Source: JAYEHL01 sp041653935 (GTDB taxonomy: Bacteria; Chloroflexota; Dehalococcoidia; E44-bin15). From it: a stretch of 64,000 nucleotides of DNA. A program made the position numbers and the translations under genes. The stretch lies in NCBI GenBank assembly GCA_041653935.1, contig JBAZEO010000001.1, positions 1,054,001-1,118,000 of the forward strand, given 5' to 3'. Positions 45,534-53,633 of the stretch are shown piece after piece. Under the pieces are notes generated by a model. That model was not told the origin of the DNA. It did no database searches and saw only the letters and a program-made list of their open reading frames with translations. The number at the start of each line of letters is the position of its first letter. Position 1 is the first letter of the stretch.

Positions 45534-47833
45534 ACCGGACCGCCCTCCGCAGCCTCGTGCTTCTTTACCTCTGGCTTCTTCATATCTTGCTGTTTCTTCG
45601 CGTCCTGTTTCATCAAGACAGGCCGCGACTTCCCCGGCTCGCCGGGGGCCACGACCCCCTGAGCCTCGAGCATGTCCATGATCTTGGCGGCGCGGGGATA
45701 GCCGACACCTAGGCGCCGCTGCAGGAAAGACGTAGATATATGGCTGAGCCCGACCGTGAGCCCGATAGCCTGTTGCAGTAATGTATCCTCCGGGACCTTA
45801 TCACCGGCGGCAGCCGCCGGGGTATCCAGGTCCGGCACCAGCTGAACACCGGCCTCCCTGGGATGCTGGCTTATCCAGAAACTGACCAGTTTCTCGATCT
45901 CGGCCTCGGAGACATAGGTGCCCTGTAGCCGTTTCGGCTTGGGCGCATCGGGCGGAAGGAACAGCATATCGCCCCGACCGAGGAGCTTCTCGGCGCCTAC
46001 TGTGTCGAGGATAGTACGCGAATCGACCTGCGAAGCCACGGCAAAGCTGATGCGCGCCGGGAAGTTGGCCTTGATCAGTCCGGTTACGACATCGACGGAC
46101 GGACGCTGCGTGGCCACCATCAGATGGATGCCAGTGGCCCTGGCCAGTTGCGCCAGACGGCATATCATGCGCTCCACTTCATCGGGCGCAGTCATCATGA
46201 GCTCAGCCAGTTCATCGATGACAAGCATCAGATAAGCCCACGGTTTATCGACGCGCGGATTCTTGTTATAGGACTCTATGTCCCTGGCGCCGACCTCCGC
46301 CATCCTGTGATAGCGATTATCCATCTCGCGCACAAGCCACTTCAGAACGGCTACCGCTTTCTCGTGGTCCACCACCACAGGTGTCAGCAGGTGCGGCACG
46401 TTGTTGAAAGATACCAGCTCCACCCGCTTGGGGTCCACCATGATGAAGCGCACCTCCTCCGGGCTGTCGTACATCAGTATTGTAGCGATGATCGATTTCA
46501 TGCATATACTCTTGCCGCTGTTGGTGGCGCCGGCTATCAGCAGGTGCGGCATCTTGGCCAGGTCGGCGACCACGCTCTCGCCCGACATGCCTTTCCCCAA
46601 AGCCAGGGGCAGCTTTGTTTTAGCCTTAAGTTTTTGAAATGAATTAGTTTCGATTATGCTCCTCAGGGCGACCGTGGATGCTATCGGATTGGGCACCTCG
46701 ATGCCAACCATGGCCTTGCCCGGTATCGGAGCCTCTATCTTTATAGACGGCGACTCCAGCGCCAGCGCCAGGTCGTTGGCCAGCGAGGCGATGCGCTCGA
46801 CCTTAACCCTGGTCTTGGAGGTCTCTTTCTGGCGAATGGTTATATTGCCGTCCTTGTCCTTGTCCTTTATTTCTTTAAACTTGCGGTCCCATCCCGGCTC
46901 TACTCCGTACTGCGTAACGGCCGGGCCCACGTTGGACTCCACCACTTTGGCCTCAACGCCGTAGCTGGCCAGCGCCTCCTCGATGATACGCGCTCCGCGC
47001 TTGGTATCCACCTCCGGCTTCTGTGTATCCAGCTCGCGCTCGAGTATCGTCAGTGCCGGAAGCTGCCACCTCCCCTTCTCGCCGCCGGAACGCACGACCG
47101 GCTCGATAATCTCAACCTCATCCGCCTTGTCCCCGGCTGTGACCGAGACCTTCTTTTCTTTCCTTAAAGGCTTCTCCTTCGGCTGCTCCAACTCAAGTTT
47201 CTGCTCGCCGATCGGGGTGCGCACCGCCATTACCTTTATCGGCTTGGGTTTTCGCTCGATCGGATGCCCCTTTGCATAACTGAAAGGCCAGCACAGAGCA
47301 CGCCACAGATAGCTGTGCAGCGGATAGCGCCGGTATAAACCAGCTATGCCGCGGCCGACGAGAACAACGAGGTTCCAGCACCTTCGCGGTACTATTAATA
47401 TTATCCCAAGAAGGATAAGTCCAAATACGATGAAAAATCCGGCAATGGATGGGTCATCGCCAGCCGAAGATTTGCCAACAATCGCATTGCCAAAATTTCC
47501 GCCCTGATCGAAGAACGCCAGGATGCCGAAAAGGGCAAAGATCAGCGCTATGACGCCGAGCCAGATGTTCAAACCCTGCAGAAAGGCTGGGACATGCATC
47601 CTGGTAAATAATTCACGGATTCGGTTACGCAGGAGAAACCACAGAACAGCCAGTATGAAGATGCCAAGCGGGATGAGCCCGTATCCGAACGTATCCCATA
47701 TGGTCTGTCTGAAGAAAAACACCAGCAGTGCGATAGCAAGCACGATAAGCGCAATCGCAACACATAGAACAACGCGGCCGCGCCCAGCTTCCGACTGATG
47801 TTTCGTTGACCTTTTTTCTCTCTCTTCCCCCAT
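45530..47833 (-). CDS. ftsK: DNA translocase FtsK/SpoIIIE
   Basis: Membrane-anchored hexameric motor that clears chromosomal DNA from the division septum. 767 aa: four N-terminal membrane helices (within residues 22-160), linker, alpha/beta motor domain with Walker A GATNSGKS (near residue 434), Walker B LMLVIDELAELMM and QRPSVDVVTGLIKANFP, and a C-terminal winged-helix gamma domain (TSFLQRRLGVGYPRAAKIMDML) that reads KOPS-like sequences. It lies between the uracil-DNA glycosylase (10 bp gap) and accDA (4-bp overlap). Confidence 0.96.
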   Translation of the reverse strand: MGEEREKRSTKHQSEAGRGRVVLCVAIALIVLAIALLVFFFRQTIWDTFGYGLIPLGIFILAVLWFLLRNRIRELFTRMHVPAFLQGLNIWLGVIALIFALFGILAFFDQGGNFGNAIVGKSSAGDDPSIAGFFIVFGLILLGIILIVPRRCWNLVVLVGRGIAGLYRRYPLHSYLWRALCWPFSYAKGHPIERKPKPIKVMAVRTPIGEQKLELEQPKEKPLRKEKKVSVTAGDKADEVEIIEPVVRSGGEKGRWQLPALTILERELDTQKPEVDTKRGARIIEEALASYGVEAKVVESNVGPAVTQYGVEPGWDRKFKEIKDKDKDGNITIRQKETSKTRVKVERIASLANDLALALESPSIKIEAPIPGKAMVGIEVPNPIASTVALRSIIETNSFQKLKAKTKLPLALGKGMSGESVVADLAKMPHLLIAGATNSGKSICMKSIIATILMYDSPEEVRFIMVDPKRVELVSFNNVPHLLTPVVVDHEKAVAVLKWLVREMDNRYHRMAEVGARDIESYNKNPRVDKPWAYLMLVIDELAELMMTAPDEVERMICRLAQLARATGIHLMVATQRPSVDVVTGLIKANFPARISFAVASQVDSRTILDTVGAEKLLGRGDMLFLPPDAPKPKRLQGTYVSEAEIEKLVSFWISQHPREAGVQLVPDLDTPAAAAGDKVPEDTLLQQAIGLTVGLSHISTSFLQRRLGVGYPRAAKIMDMLEAQGVVAPGEPGKSRPVLMKQDAKKQQDMKKPEVKKHEAAEGGPV

Positions 47834-47843
47834 TACTCCATCC

Positions 47844-48578
47844 CTAGAACATCGAAAGCTGCTTGGGCTCAGCTTTCTCGATATTCTCGACCTTCCCCGC
47901 CTTCTCTACTTTCTGCACCTTCTCCGTTTTACCTGGTTTCTCTGTCCTCGCGCCTTTTTCGACTTTCTCGATCTTCTCTGTTTTCTCTGCTTTCTTTGCA
48001 TTTTGCAGCTTCGATTCCTCTGGAACCGCTTCGGTCTGAGTCAAAAAGGACGGTATCTTAAGCATATCCTCCATGATAACCCCGCGCAAGCTTCCCTGAT
48101 GCAGCGCCGCAGCGGGATGATACATGGCAAAATACGTCACCCCTTCGTTTGTCCGCACCGTGCCGTGCACCTTGCTTATAGTAGCGCCGGGGAAAAACCT
48201 GGCCATGGAATACCTCCCCAGCGTCACGATCATCTTGGGGTTTATCAGCTCCATCTGGCGATCGAGCCACTTGCGGCAGGCCCCGATCTCATCGGGCAGG
48301 GGATCACGATTGCTCGGGGGGCGGCACTTCACAACGTTAGCTATGTAGACCTCGCTTCTTTTCAAACCGATAGATTGCAGCAGTTCATCCAGAAATTGAC
48401 CCGCCGGCCCCACAAACGGGCGCCCCTGCTGGTCTTCATGCCATCCCGGCGCCTCCCCGATGAACATGATATCCGCGTCCTCGCGCCCCTCGCCGGGCAC
48501 AACCCGCTTCCTTTGTTTGCAAAGCCTGCAAGCATCGCACTTGGCGATTTTTTCATACAAATCGGTTAAGTTGCTCAC
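47844..48578 (-). CDS. Family 4 uracil-DNA glycosylase with charged tail and clamp-like C-terminus
   Basis: Removes uracil from DNA; family 4 enzymes carry a 4Fe-4S cluster. Residues 1-180 form the catalytic domain: cluster Cys14, 17, 85, 101 (KCDACRLC, VVKCRPPSNRDP), motif A GEAPGWHEDQQGRPFVG, motif B YHPAAAL. Residues about 184-239 are a low-complexity Lys/Glu tail of KxEKxEK repeats, and the last five residues are QLSMF, close to the QL(S/D)LF sliding-clamp-binding peptide. Starts at GTG 48578, overlapping the upstream stop by 4 bp. Tail and clamp peptide are unusual for bacterial family 4 enzymes as I know them. Confidence 0.93.
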   Translation of the reverse strand: MSNLTDLYEKIAKCDACRLCKQRKRVVPGEGREDADIMFIGEAPGWHEDQQGRPFVGPAGQFLDELLQSIGLKRSEVYIANVVKCRPPSNRDPLPDEIGACRKWLDRQMELINPKMIVTLGRYSMARFFPGATISKVHGTVRTNEGVTYFAMYHPAAALHQGSLRGVIMEDMLKIPSFLTQTEAVPEESKLQNAKKAEKTEKIEKVEKGARTEKPGKTEKVQKVEKAGKVENIEKAEPKQLSMF

Positions 48579-49360
48579 GACGCAAATCCTCCGGAACGCC
48601 AGTTTCTGAACACGGTTAACACACCCGCAATGATTATTATACCGCCAACCACATCCCGTAGTATATTGGCATCTATCCGATCCGCCAGGAAGCTGCCTAA
48701 TAAACCATACACCAACGCGCTCGGAGCCACATACATGGCGATGTCATTTCTCACGTTCTTTTGTTTGAAGTGACTGAAAGCGCCAAAAAACGATATCACC
48801 GCTATCGCAGCCAGCGATATCCCCTGCGCCGAATGCTGATCCATCCCCACCAGCAGCACCATTATCGGGATGATCACCACACCACCGCCCACGCCCATGA
48901 TCCCCGACAGGATCCCGGCCAGAAAACCGCCGCCAACAAAGCCGAAATACGCCAGTACGCCCAGGTCACGTTCTTCCACGGGCACAGCAACCGTGGAATG
49001 CGTAATGATCATGACAAATCCCACACAAACAACAAACAAGCCGAACAGCCACTGCAGGTGTCTTTCTGAGACACGTTTCATCAGCCTGGCCCCCAGTAAA
49101 GCCCCCAGCACTCCACCGGCTGCAACAGCTAGGAAGACATCCCATCTGACATAACCCATCACGCCATACACAACTGCACTGCATAAGGCCATGGGGAAGA
49201 TTACAGCGAGCGACGTGCCGTGTGCTTCATATTGAGAGATATATAACACGCCGACGAGCAGGGGCACGAGGAAGACGCCCCCCCCAATGCCGGTGAGCCC
49301 TGCCAGAGTGCCCACCACCGCGCCGATCAGGATACAAATCAGGGCTTTTTCTCTCGACAT
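48575..49360 (-). CDS. TauE/SafE family anion permease
   Basis: 261-aa inner-membrane protein with about eight hydrophobic helices and the two-fold repeat of the sulfite exporter TauE/SafE family (LICILIGAVVGTLAGLTGIGGGVFLVPLL and GILSGIMGVGGGVVIIPIMVLL; the GxGGG signatures are in both halves). Members move sulfite, sulfonates or other small organic anions. First gene of an operon with udg, ftsK and accDA; the 4-bp overlap with udg is a transcriptional arrangement and gives no clear functional link. Confidence 0.9.
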   Translation of the reverse strand: MSREKALICILIGAVVGTLAGLTGIGGGVFLVPLLVGVLYISQYEAHGTSLAVIFPMALCSAVVYGVMGYVRWDVFLAVAAGGVLGALLGARLMKRVSERHLQWLFGLFVVCVGFVMIITHSTVAVPVEERDLGVLAYFGFVGGGFLAGILSGIMGVGGGVVIIPIMVLLVGMDQHSAQGISLAAIAVISFFGAFSHFKQKNVRNDIAMYVAPSALVYGLLGSFLADRIDANILRDVVGGIIIIAGVLTVFRNWRSGGFAS

Positions 49361-49458
49361 CCAACCCGCCTCAGAATATTCACGGATGATAGCATAGCAC
49401 TATAGTGAAGTCAATTGAAGCTGAGGGAGGGGGATGCGGCTCCCTTTTATAAGTTTGC

Positions 49459-49488
49459 TTGACAGACTCCCTCATCAGCACTTAAAGT
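49459..49488 (+). promoter_or_regulatory. Promoter of the 177-aa lipoprotein gene
   Basis: TTGACA (49459-49464), 18-nt spacer, TAAAGT (49483-49488). The same -10 form occurs at 60189. Confidence 0.6.
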
Positions 49489-49546
49489 ATTCCTGTCTTA
49501 TACACCTTAATTTAACCTGGATCGGCTCACCATAAGGAGGACAAAA

Positions 49547-50080
49547 ATGAAATTAAAGCTGATTTCTGCAGCGCTTTTGCTCTGTGTGTTTGCATTCTCT
49601 GCAATCGCATGCGGTTCATCAAAGACATCAACGCCGGGATTTGAGACTTATACCGACAATGTCAACGGCTTTTCCATCTCCATCCCTGACTCATGGGAGA
49701 CAACACAGGAGGAAACAGTGACGTTCTTCAGCGCTCCTTCACCATGTGTGAGCTTGTATCCTTTTGGCGATGTGGTGGCAGCATCTGCAGAAGGCTACAC
49801 AAGCGCTCAGACTTACTACTCTGAAGTTTTCGAACCTTTCCTTGAGACCTTGGATGGTTACGGACTCATTTCCAAAGAGAACTCGACAATAGACGGAACC
49901 CCGGCGATAAAAGTGACATATACCTATGCTGACGGCGGATATTCTTTCCAGGAAATGGCATCTATTCTTGTCGATCAGCAAACACTCTGGGTGATAGTAG
50001 GATCATGTGAGAGCACATGCTGGAATCAACATGTAGGCACTTTCAATACTATGACGAATAGTTTCCAGTCGTTATACTAG
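49547..50080 (+). CDS. PsbP/DUF1795-like lipoprotein
   Basis: 177 aa. Lipoprotein signal with lipobox AIAC (Cys22), then a single alpha/beta domain opening with TYTDNVNGFSISIPDSWE, the pattern of PsbP-like and DUF1795 proteins (NGFSIxxPxxW), and ending FNTMTNSFQSLY. Two further Cys pairs (SPCVS, GSCESTCW) could form disulfides. AAGGAGG lies 6 nt before ATG 49547. Monocistronic, with its own promoter. Role unknown; anchored on the outer face of the membrane. Confidence 0.82.
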   Translation: MKLKLISAALLLCVFAFSAIACGSSKTSTPGFETYTDNVNGFSISIPDSWETTQEETVTFFSAPSPCVSLYPFGDVVAASAEGYTSAQTYYSEVFEPFLETLDGYGLISKENSTIDGTPAIKVTYTYADGGYSFQEMASILVDQQTLWVIVGSCESTCWNQHVGTFNTMTNSFQSLY

Positions 50081-50173
50081 ACCGTTATAGAAACGATCGG
50101 CGGATAGTAGAACTTAAAGCTGCTTGAAAGATGCAAAGGGACAAAAGAACAGCACATCGTCGATGCTGGGAAC

Positions 50174-50404
50174 CTACTTCCCCGCCTTCTCGATATACTG
50201 CACAAAGTCGCCTATGGTAACAAACTTCTTCATGCTGTCCACGTCTACCTCAATATTGAAAGCGCCTTCGACGGCGATGATTATCTGAACCCAGTGGAGG
50301 GAATCGGCCTTTATCTCTTTTAAGAGTGTTTCCATAGCAATATCCTGCTCGCTGCCGTGTGTTACTTTGGCGATCATCTTCTTCAACTGGTCTAATGTGG
50401 ACAT
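50174..50404 (-). CDS. acpP: Acyl carrier protein
   Basis: 76-aa acidic helical protein carrying fatty acyl chains on 4'-phosphopantetheine. The attachment serine is Ser35 in KADSLHWVQIIIAVE, matching the DSL motif, followed by the usual E-x-FxIEV (GAFNIEVDVDSM). AGGAGG is 4 nt before the ATG. It follows plsX by 68 bp on the same strand, a common lipid-gene pairing. The Trp after DSLH is atypical for a housekeeping ACP, so a dedicated second ACP is possible. Confidence 0.9.
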   Translation of the reverse strand: MSTLDQLKKMIAKVTHGSEQDIAMETLLKEIKADSLHWVQIIIAVEGAFNIEVDVDSMKKFVTIGDFVQYIEKAGK

Positions 50405-50428
50405 GCACCCTCCTAGGATTCTAGAAAA

Positions 50429-50452
50429 GGGCGATTCATGAATCGCCTCTAC
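50429..50452. repeat. Family B palindrome
   Basis: AGGGCGATTCATGAATCGCC then TCTAC, between plsX and acpP and so inside a likely transcript; arms GGCGATT/AATCGCC. Confidence 0.75.
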
Positions 50453-50472
50453 ATGCCGATATTATGCAGAAA

Positions 50473-51501
50473 TCACTGCTGGTTAACAAGCCCCTGTATG
50501 CGCTCCAGCTCGGCCTTCAGCTTGCCGACGAAATCGCTTTCCAGCGCCAGTTTGGCCTGCCTCATGGTGCCGACGATCTGGGAGGCGTCGGCGGCCCCGT
50601 GCGCCACGCAGGCCACCCCACCCACACCCCACATGGGGCCACCCCCCATCGCCGTAGCCGGGCTCAGCAGTTTATAGAGCTTATCATTGGTATTTTTCAG
50701 CACGCTGCTGTCCACGCTATCCTTCAATTCCTTATCCAGCCACTTTGTAGCCGTGCGGCCGATGCCCTCGCAGAACTTGATTATAATATTGCCCACGAAG
50801 CCGTCGCACACGATAACGTTGGCCTTGCCCAGGGGGATGTCCATGCCTTCCACGTTGCCGATGAAATTGAGCCCGCTCTTCTTCAACAGCGGGTAGGCCG
50901 CCTTGGCCAGTTCATTGCCCTTGCCCTCCTCGGCGCCGACGTTGAGCAGGCCGACGGTGGGGTTCTCGATTCCCATAAAGCTGCGCACGTAAACGGTGCC
51001 GGCTACGGCGAAGTTGACCATGTGATAGGGCTGCGCCCCCACCACGGCGCCCATGTCCAGCAGGACGGTCCTGGGCGCCAGCCCCAGAAAGGCCCCGCCG
51101 ATCATGGGGCGATCCAGCCCGGGAAGCATGCCAAAGTGCTGCATGGCGGCCACCATGCACGCGCCGGTATTGCCCGCGCTGACCATGACATCGGCCTCGC
51201 CGTCCTTGACCATCTTGGCGGCTATGGAGATGGAGTTCTTGGGTTTTTTGAAGACCTCGTAGGCCGCCTCCTGGCCGTCCCTGATCACGTCCGTGGCCTC
51301 GACTATGCGGTAAGTGATACCGTCGACTTTGTGTTTAGCGACCTCGCGCTCGATATCAGGAACGATGCCGGTGAGGATGATCTCCGCTTTGAGCTCACGC
51401 GCCCCCATGATCGCGCCCTTCACTATCTCGGCCGGGGCGAAATCGCCACCCATGGCATCGATCGCTATCCTCAGTTTCTTACCTTTCGTATAATGCGTCA
51501 T
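50473..51501 (-). CDS. plsX: Phosphate acyltransferase PlsX
   Basis: Makes acyl-phosphate from acyl-ACP for phospholipid synthesis; peripheral membrane enzyme. 342 aa with the N-terminal signature RIAIDAMGGDFAPAEIVKGA, MVSAGNTGACMVAA, NVGAEEGKGNELAKAAY and CDGFVGNIIIKFCEG. Full length. AAGGAG lies 7 nt before ATG 51501. Together with acpP downstream it forms a small lipid operon. Confidence 0.96.
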   Translation of the reverse strand: MTHYTKGKKLRIAIDAMGGDFAPAEIVKGAIMGARELKAEIILTGIVPDIEREVAKHKVDGITYRIVEATDVIRDGQEAAYEVFKKPKNSISIAAKMVKDGEADVMVSAGNTGACMVAAMQHFGMLPGLDRPMIGGAFLGLAPRTVLLDMGAVVGAQPYHMVNFAVAGTVYVRSFMGIENPTVGLLNVGAEEGKGNELAKAAYPLLKKSGLNFIGNVEGMDIPLGKANVIVCDGFVGNIIIKFCEGIGRTATKWLDKELKDSVDSSVLKNTNDKLYKLLSPATAMGGGPMWGVGGVACVAHGAADASQIVGTMRQAKLALESDFVGKLKAELERIQGLVNQQ

Positions 51502-51528
51502 CCAACATCTCCTTCAAATCAGTCGAAC

Positions 51529-51656
51529 CCTCTGCTGTCCCCCTTGAAAAGGGGAAACAACTTCCGACCCCCCTGGTAGCCCCCCATACGTTGGGGGACT
51601 TAAGAGTTAGGGGACACCCCTAAAACCCTGGCAGGAGAGTACTCTCCTGCACCACT
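51529..51656 (-). repeat. Family A intergenic repeat, full copy
   Basis: In minus orientation: GCAGGAGA/TCTCCTGC (loop GTAC), CCAGGGTTTTAGGGGTGTCC, GTCCCCC-AACGTAT-GGGGGGC, GGGGTCGGAAGTTGTTT and CCCCTTTTCAAGGGGG. The second hairpin (AGGGGTGTCCCCT) is altered on both arms. Confidence 0.88.
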
Positions 51657-51710
51657 TTTTTAGGCTAACTCCCCCTCCGTGGGAGAGGCTGGCACTAGGT
51701 ACTAAACCCG

Positions 51711-51737
51711 AATGGCGATTGCAATCATCGCCACTAC
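51711..51737. repeat. Family B palindrome
   Basis: AATGGCGAT...ATCGCCACTAC, arms GGCGAT/ATCGCC around GATTGCAATC; edge CTAC matches the family. Confidence 0.65.
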
Positions 51738-51777
51738 ACACTACCGACTACTTACTACTAACTATTTGCTATATCAG

Positions 51778-52842
51778 CTACCAGCTGTGCTTTATGGCGT
51801 CGTGCGCGCAGGACTTATGACAATTTTTGTCCTTCGCGCCGCAGGCCTTGATGCCGGGGCACACGTACGCCAGCTTCTTGCGCAGTTCATCCTTCACCGC
51901 GGCGTACGGCCCGCGTCCGTCCTCGCGAACCATCGTTAAAATATGCTCCGGGCAGGCATCGATGCACAGCCCGCAGCCGTTGCACTTTGCGGTATCCACC
52001 GTAATGAAATAATCCCCAGTGCCGTCGGAGTAGCCGTACTGGATCTCGACGCCGCCCGCCACCACCCCCTTGAGCCGCTCCCCGGCGTAGAGCGCCGCCC
52101 CCAGCGCGCCCGCGAGCTGCGGGTCCGGGCACAGTAGCGGCTCGAGCCCCACTTTCTCCGTCAGCTTGGCAACGAGGCCCTTGTTCTTGGCGATGCCGCC
52201 CGTGATGCTGAAATCCTTCTGTATGCCGACGCGCTTCAATAAATTGAGGCTCCTCTGCGCAATTGCATCGTTCAGGCCAGACAGAATGTCGCCTTTTTCG
52301 ACGCCTTTCCTGCGGTAGGCCATGGCCTCGGTCTTGGCGAACACGGCGCATATCGTATTGAAGGGAACGGGATTCCTCGACTGGATGGCCAGCACGCCGC
52401 TCTCAGACAGAGGGACGCCGAGAACTTCAGCGATCATTTCGAGGAATCGGCCGGTTCCTCCAGCACACTTGTCGTTCATGACGAACTTGGTGACGCGCCC
52501 CTGCCCGTCGCAGCTTATGGCCTTGCAGTCCTGGCCGCCCATGTCCAGCACCGTGCGCACCGAGGGGAAATACCAGTTGATGCCGCGCGCGTGGCAGCTT
52601 ATCTCGGAGACATTCTCTTTGGCGAATGGAACGAGCACGCGCCCGTAGCCCGTGGCGACAATATAATCTATCTTATCGATGCTCAGGCCCGTGCCGTTCA
52701 AAAGGTTCGTCATGGTCACATTCGACGTCATCACGCTATCGGGCAGCGTATCGCCGATGGTGGAAGATGCGATCACGCCGTCTTTGAGCAGCACCGCCTT
52801 GGCCGCGCGCGAGCCGATATCGATCCCGGCGACTATCGTCAT
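51778..52842 (-). CDS. BadF/BcrA-type dehydratase/reductase activase fused to a ferredoxin domain
   Basis: 354-aa ATPase of the activator family that powers electrons into benzoyl-CoA reductase or 2-hydroxyacyl-CoA dehydratase. ASKHA phosphate loop AGIDIGSRAAKAVLL, and the cluster cysteines in NDKCAGGTGRF and NTICAVFAKTE (one 4Fe-4S shared by a dimer). Residues about 282-354 add a ferredoxin-like domain, CNGCGLCIDACPEH, plus a further Cys-rich end (CPGIKACGAKDKNCHKSC). The fusion could deliver electrons directly to the activase. ATGA overlap with the second activase upstream. Confidence 0.9.
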   Translation of the reverse strand: MTIVAGIDIGSRAAKAVLLKDGVIASSTIGDTLPDSVMTSNVTMTNLLNGTGLSIDKIDYIVATGYGRVLVPFAKENVSEISCHARGINWYFPSVRTVLDMGGQDCKAISCDGQGRVTKFVMNDKCAGGTGRFLEMIAEVLGVPLSESGVLAIQSRNPVPFNTICAVFAKTEAMAYRRKGVEKGDILSGLNDAIAQRSLNLLKRVGIQKDFSITGGIAKNKGLVAKLTEKVGLEPLLCPDPQLAGALGAALYAGERLKGVVAGGVEIQYGYSDGTGDYFITVDTAKCNGCGLCIDACPEHILTMVREDGRGPYAAVKDELRKKLAYVCPGIKACGAKDKNCHKSCAHDAIKHSW

Positions 52843-53633
52843 GCAGCGGCCCCTTTCTCCGCGCTTTCCCTGGCGATTATGGCCGCGCCCAGCGCTGCCA
52901 CAGCCTGCGGCTGCTCGGGCACGAAAACTTTAAATCCCAGATCCTGCTCCAGTATATTGATGAAACCTTTATTCATGGCCACCCCACCCACGACGGCCAC
53001 CCCCTGCTCGATGCCGATGCGTTTGCACATGGCCATGATGCGACTCACCATCGAGGCATAAATACCGGCGACTATATTCGGCATGGGCGTCGGCGGCACA
53101 CGGTGAACATTCGATATTACCTCGGACTCGGCAAAAACGGCGCAGGTGTTAGATATGTCCGCCCGCACCTTTGCCGCAAACGACATATCCGACATTTCAC
53201 CGAGCGACATCCTCATAATTTTCGACATCTGCTGTAGGAAGATCCCCGTCCCCGAGGCGCACTTGTCCTGGTTCTCCCACGCGCTCAGCCGCCCCCTTGC
53301 GTTCAGCTTGAGCGCCGCGCTGCTCTCCCCGCCAACGTCGATCACGGTTCTGATGGCGGGATTGAGGTGATGGATGCCGCGGGCGATACAGGTATTTATA
53401 GCTTTATGCTGCTGATTTAAAGTGATCGACTTCCCTCCCATGCCTGTCGCGACGATGTGCCACCCGTTAGCCAAGTCGACGATATTCCCGTCCGACGCCA
53501 GCCGTATTGCCTCCCGCGCGCTTTGCTCCGCGTCATCGCCCGACTCGGCAACGCCGAAGGCAAAGCTGCCATCATCCTTGAGCACGACGGCCTTGGTCGT
53601 CAAACTGCCAACGTCTATTCCGAGGTAGTTCAT
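52839..53633 (-). CDS. BadF/BcrD-type dehydratase/reductase activase
   Basis: 264 aa, second ASKHA activase of the cluster: GIDVGSLTTKAVVL phosphate loop, cluster cysteines in NQDKCASGTGIFL and NTCAVFAESEV, and VVGGVAMNKGF near the end. With the neighbour it forms a possible A/D heterodimer as in BcrA/BcrD; single-activase systems such as HgdC use a homodimer. Its ATG lies within the stop of the zinc-ribbon protein upstream (ATGA), so the three are translationally coupled. Confidence 0.9.
   Translation of the reverse strand: MNYLGIDVGSLTTKAVVLKDDGSFAFGVAESGDDAEQSAREAIRLASDGNIVDLANGWHIVATGMGGKSITLNQQHKAINTCIARGIHHLNPAIRTVIDVGGESSAALKLNARGRLSAWENQDKCASGTGIFLQQMSKIMRMSLGEMSDMSFAAKVRADISNTCAVFAESEVISNVHRVPPTPMPNIVAGIYASMVSRIMAMCKRIGIEQGVAVVGGVAMNKGFINILEQDLGFKVFVPEQPQAVAALGAAIIARESAEKGAAA

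Noticed and set aside
50464..51579. A 371-codon plus-strand open frame
   Set aside because: It is the exact antisense of plsX, begins in an intergenic palindrome and has no protein-like features; GC-rich coding on the other strand explains it.
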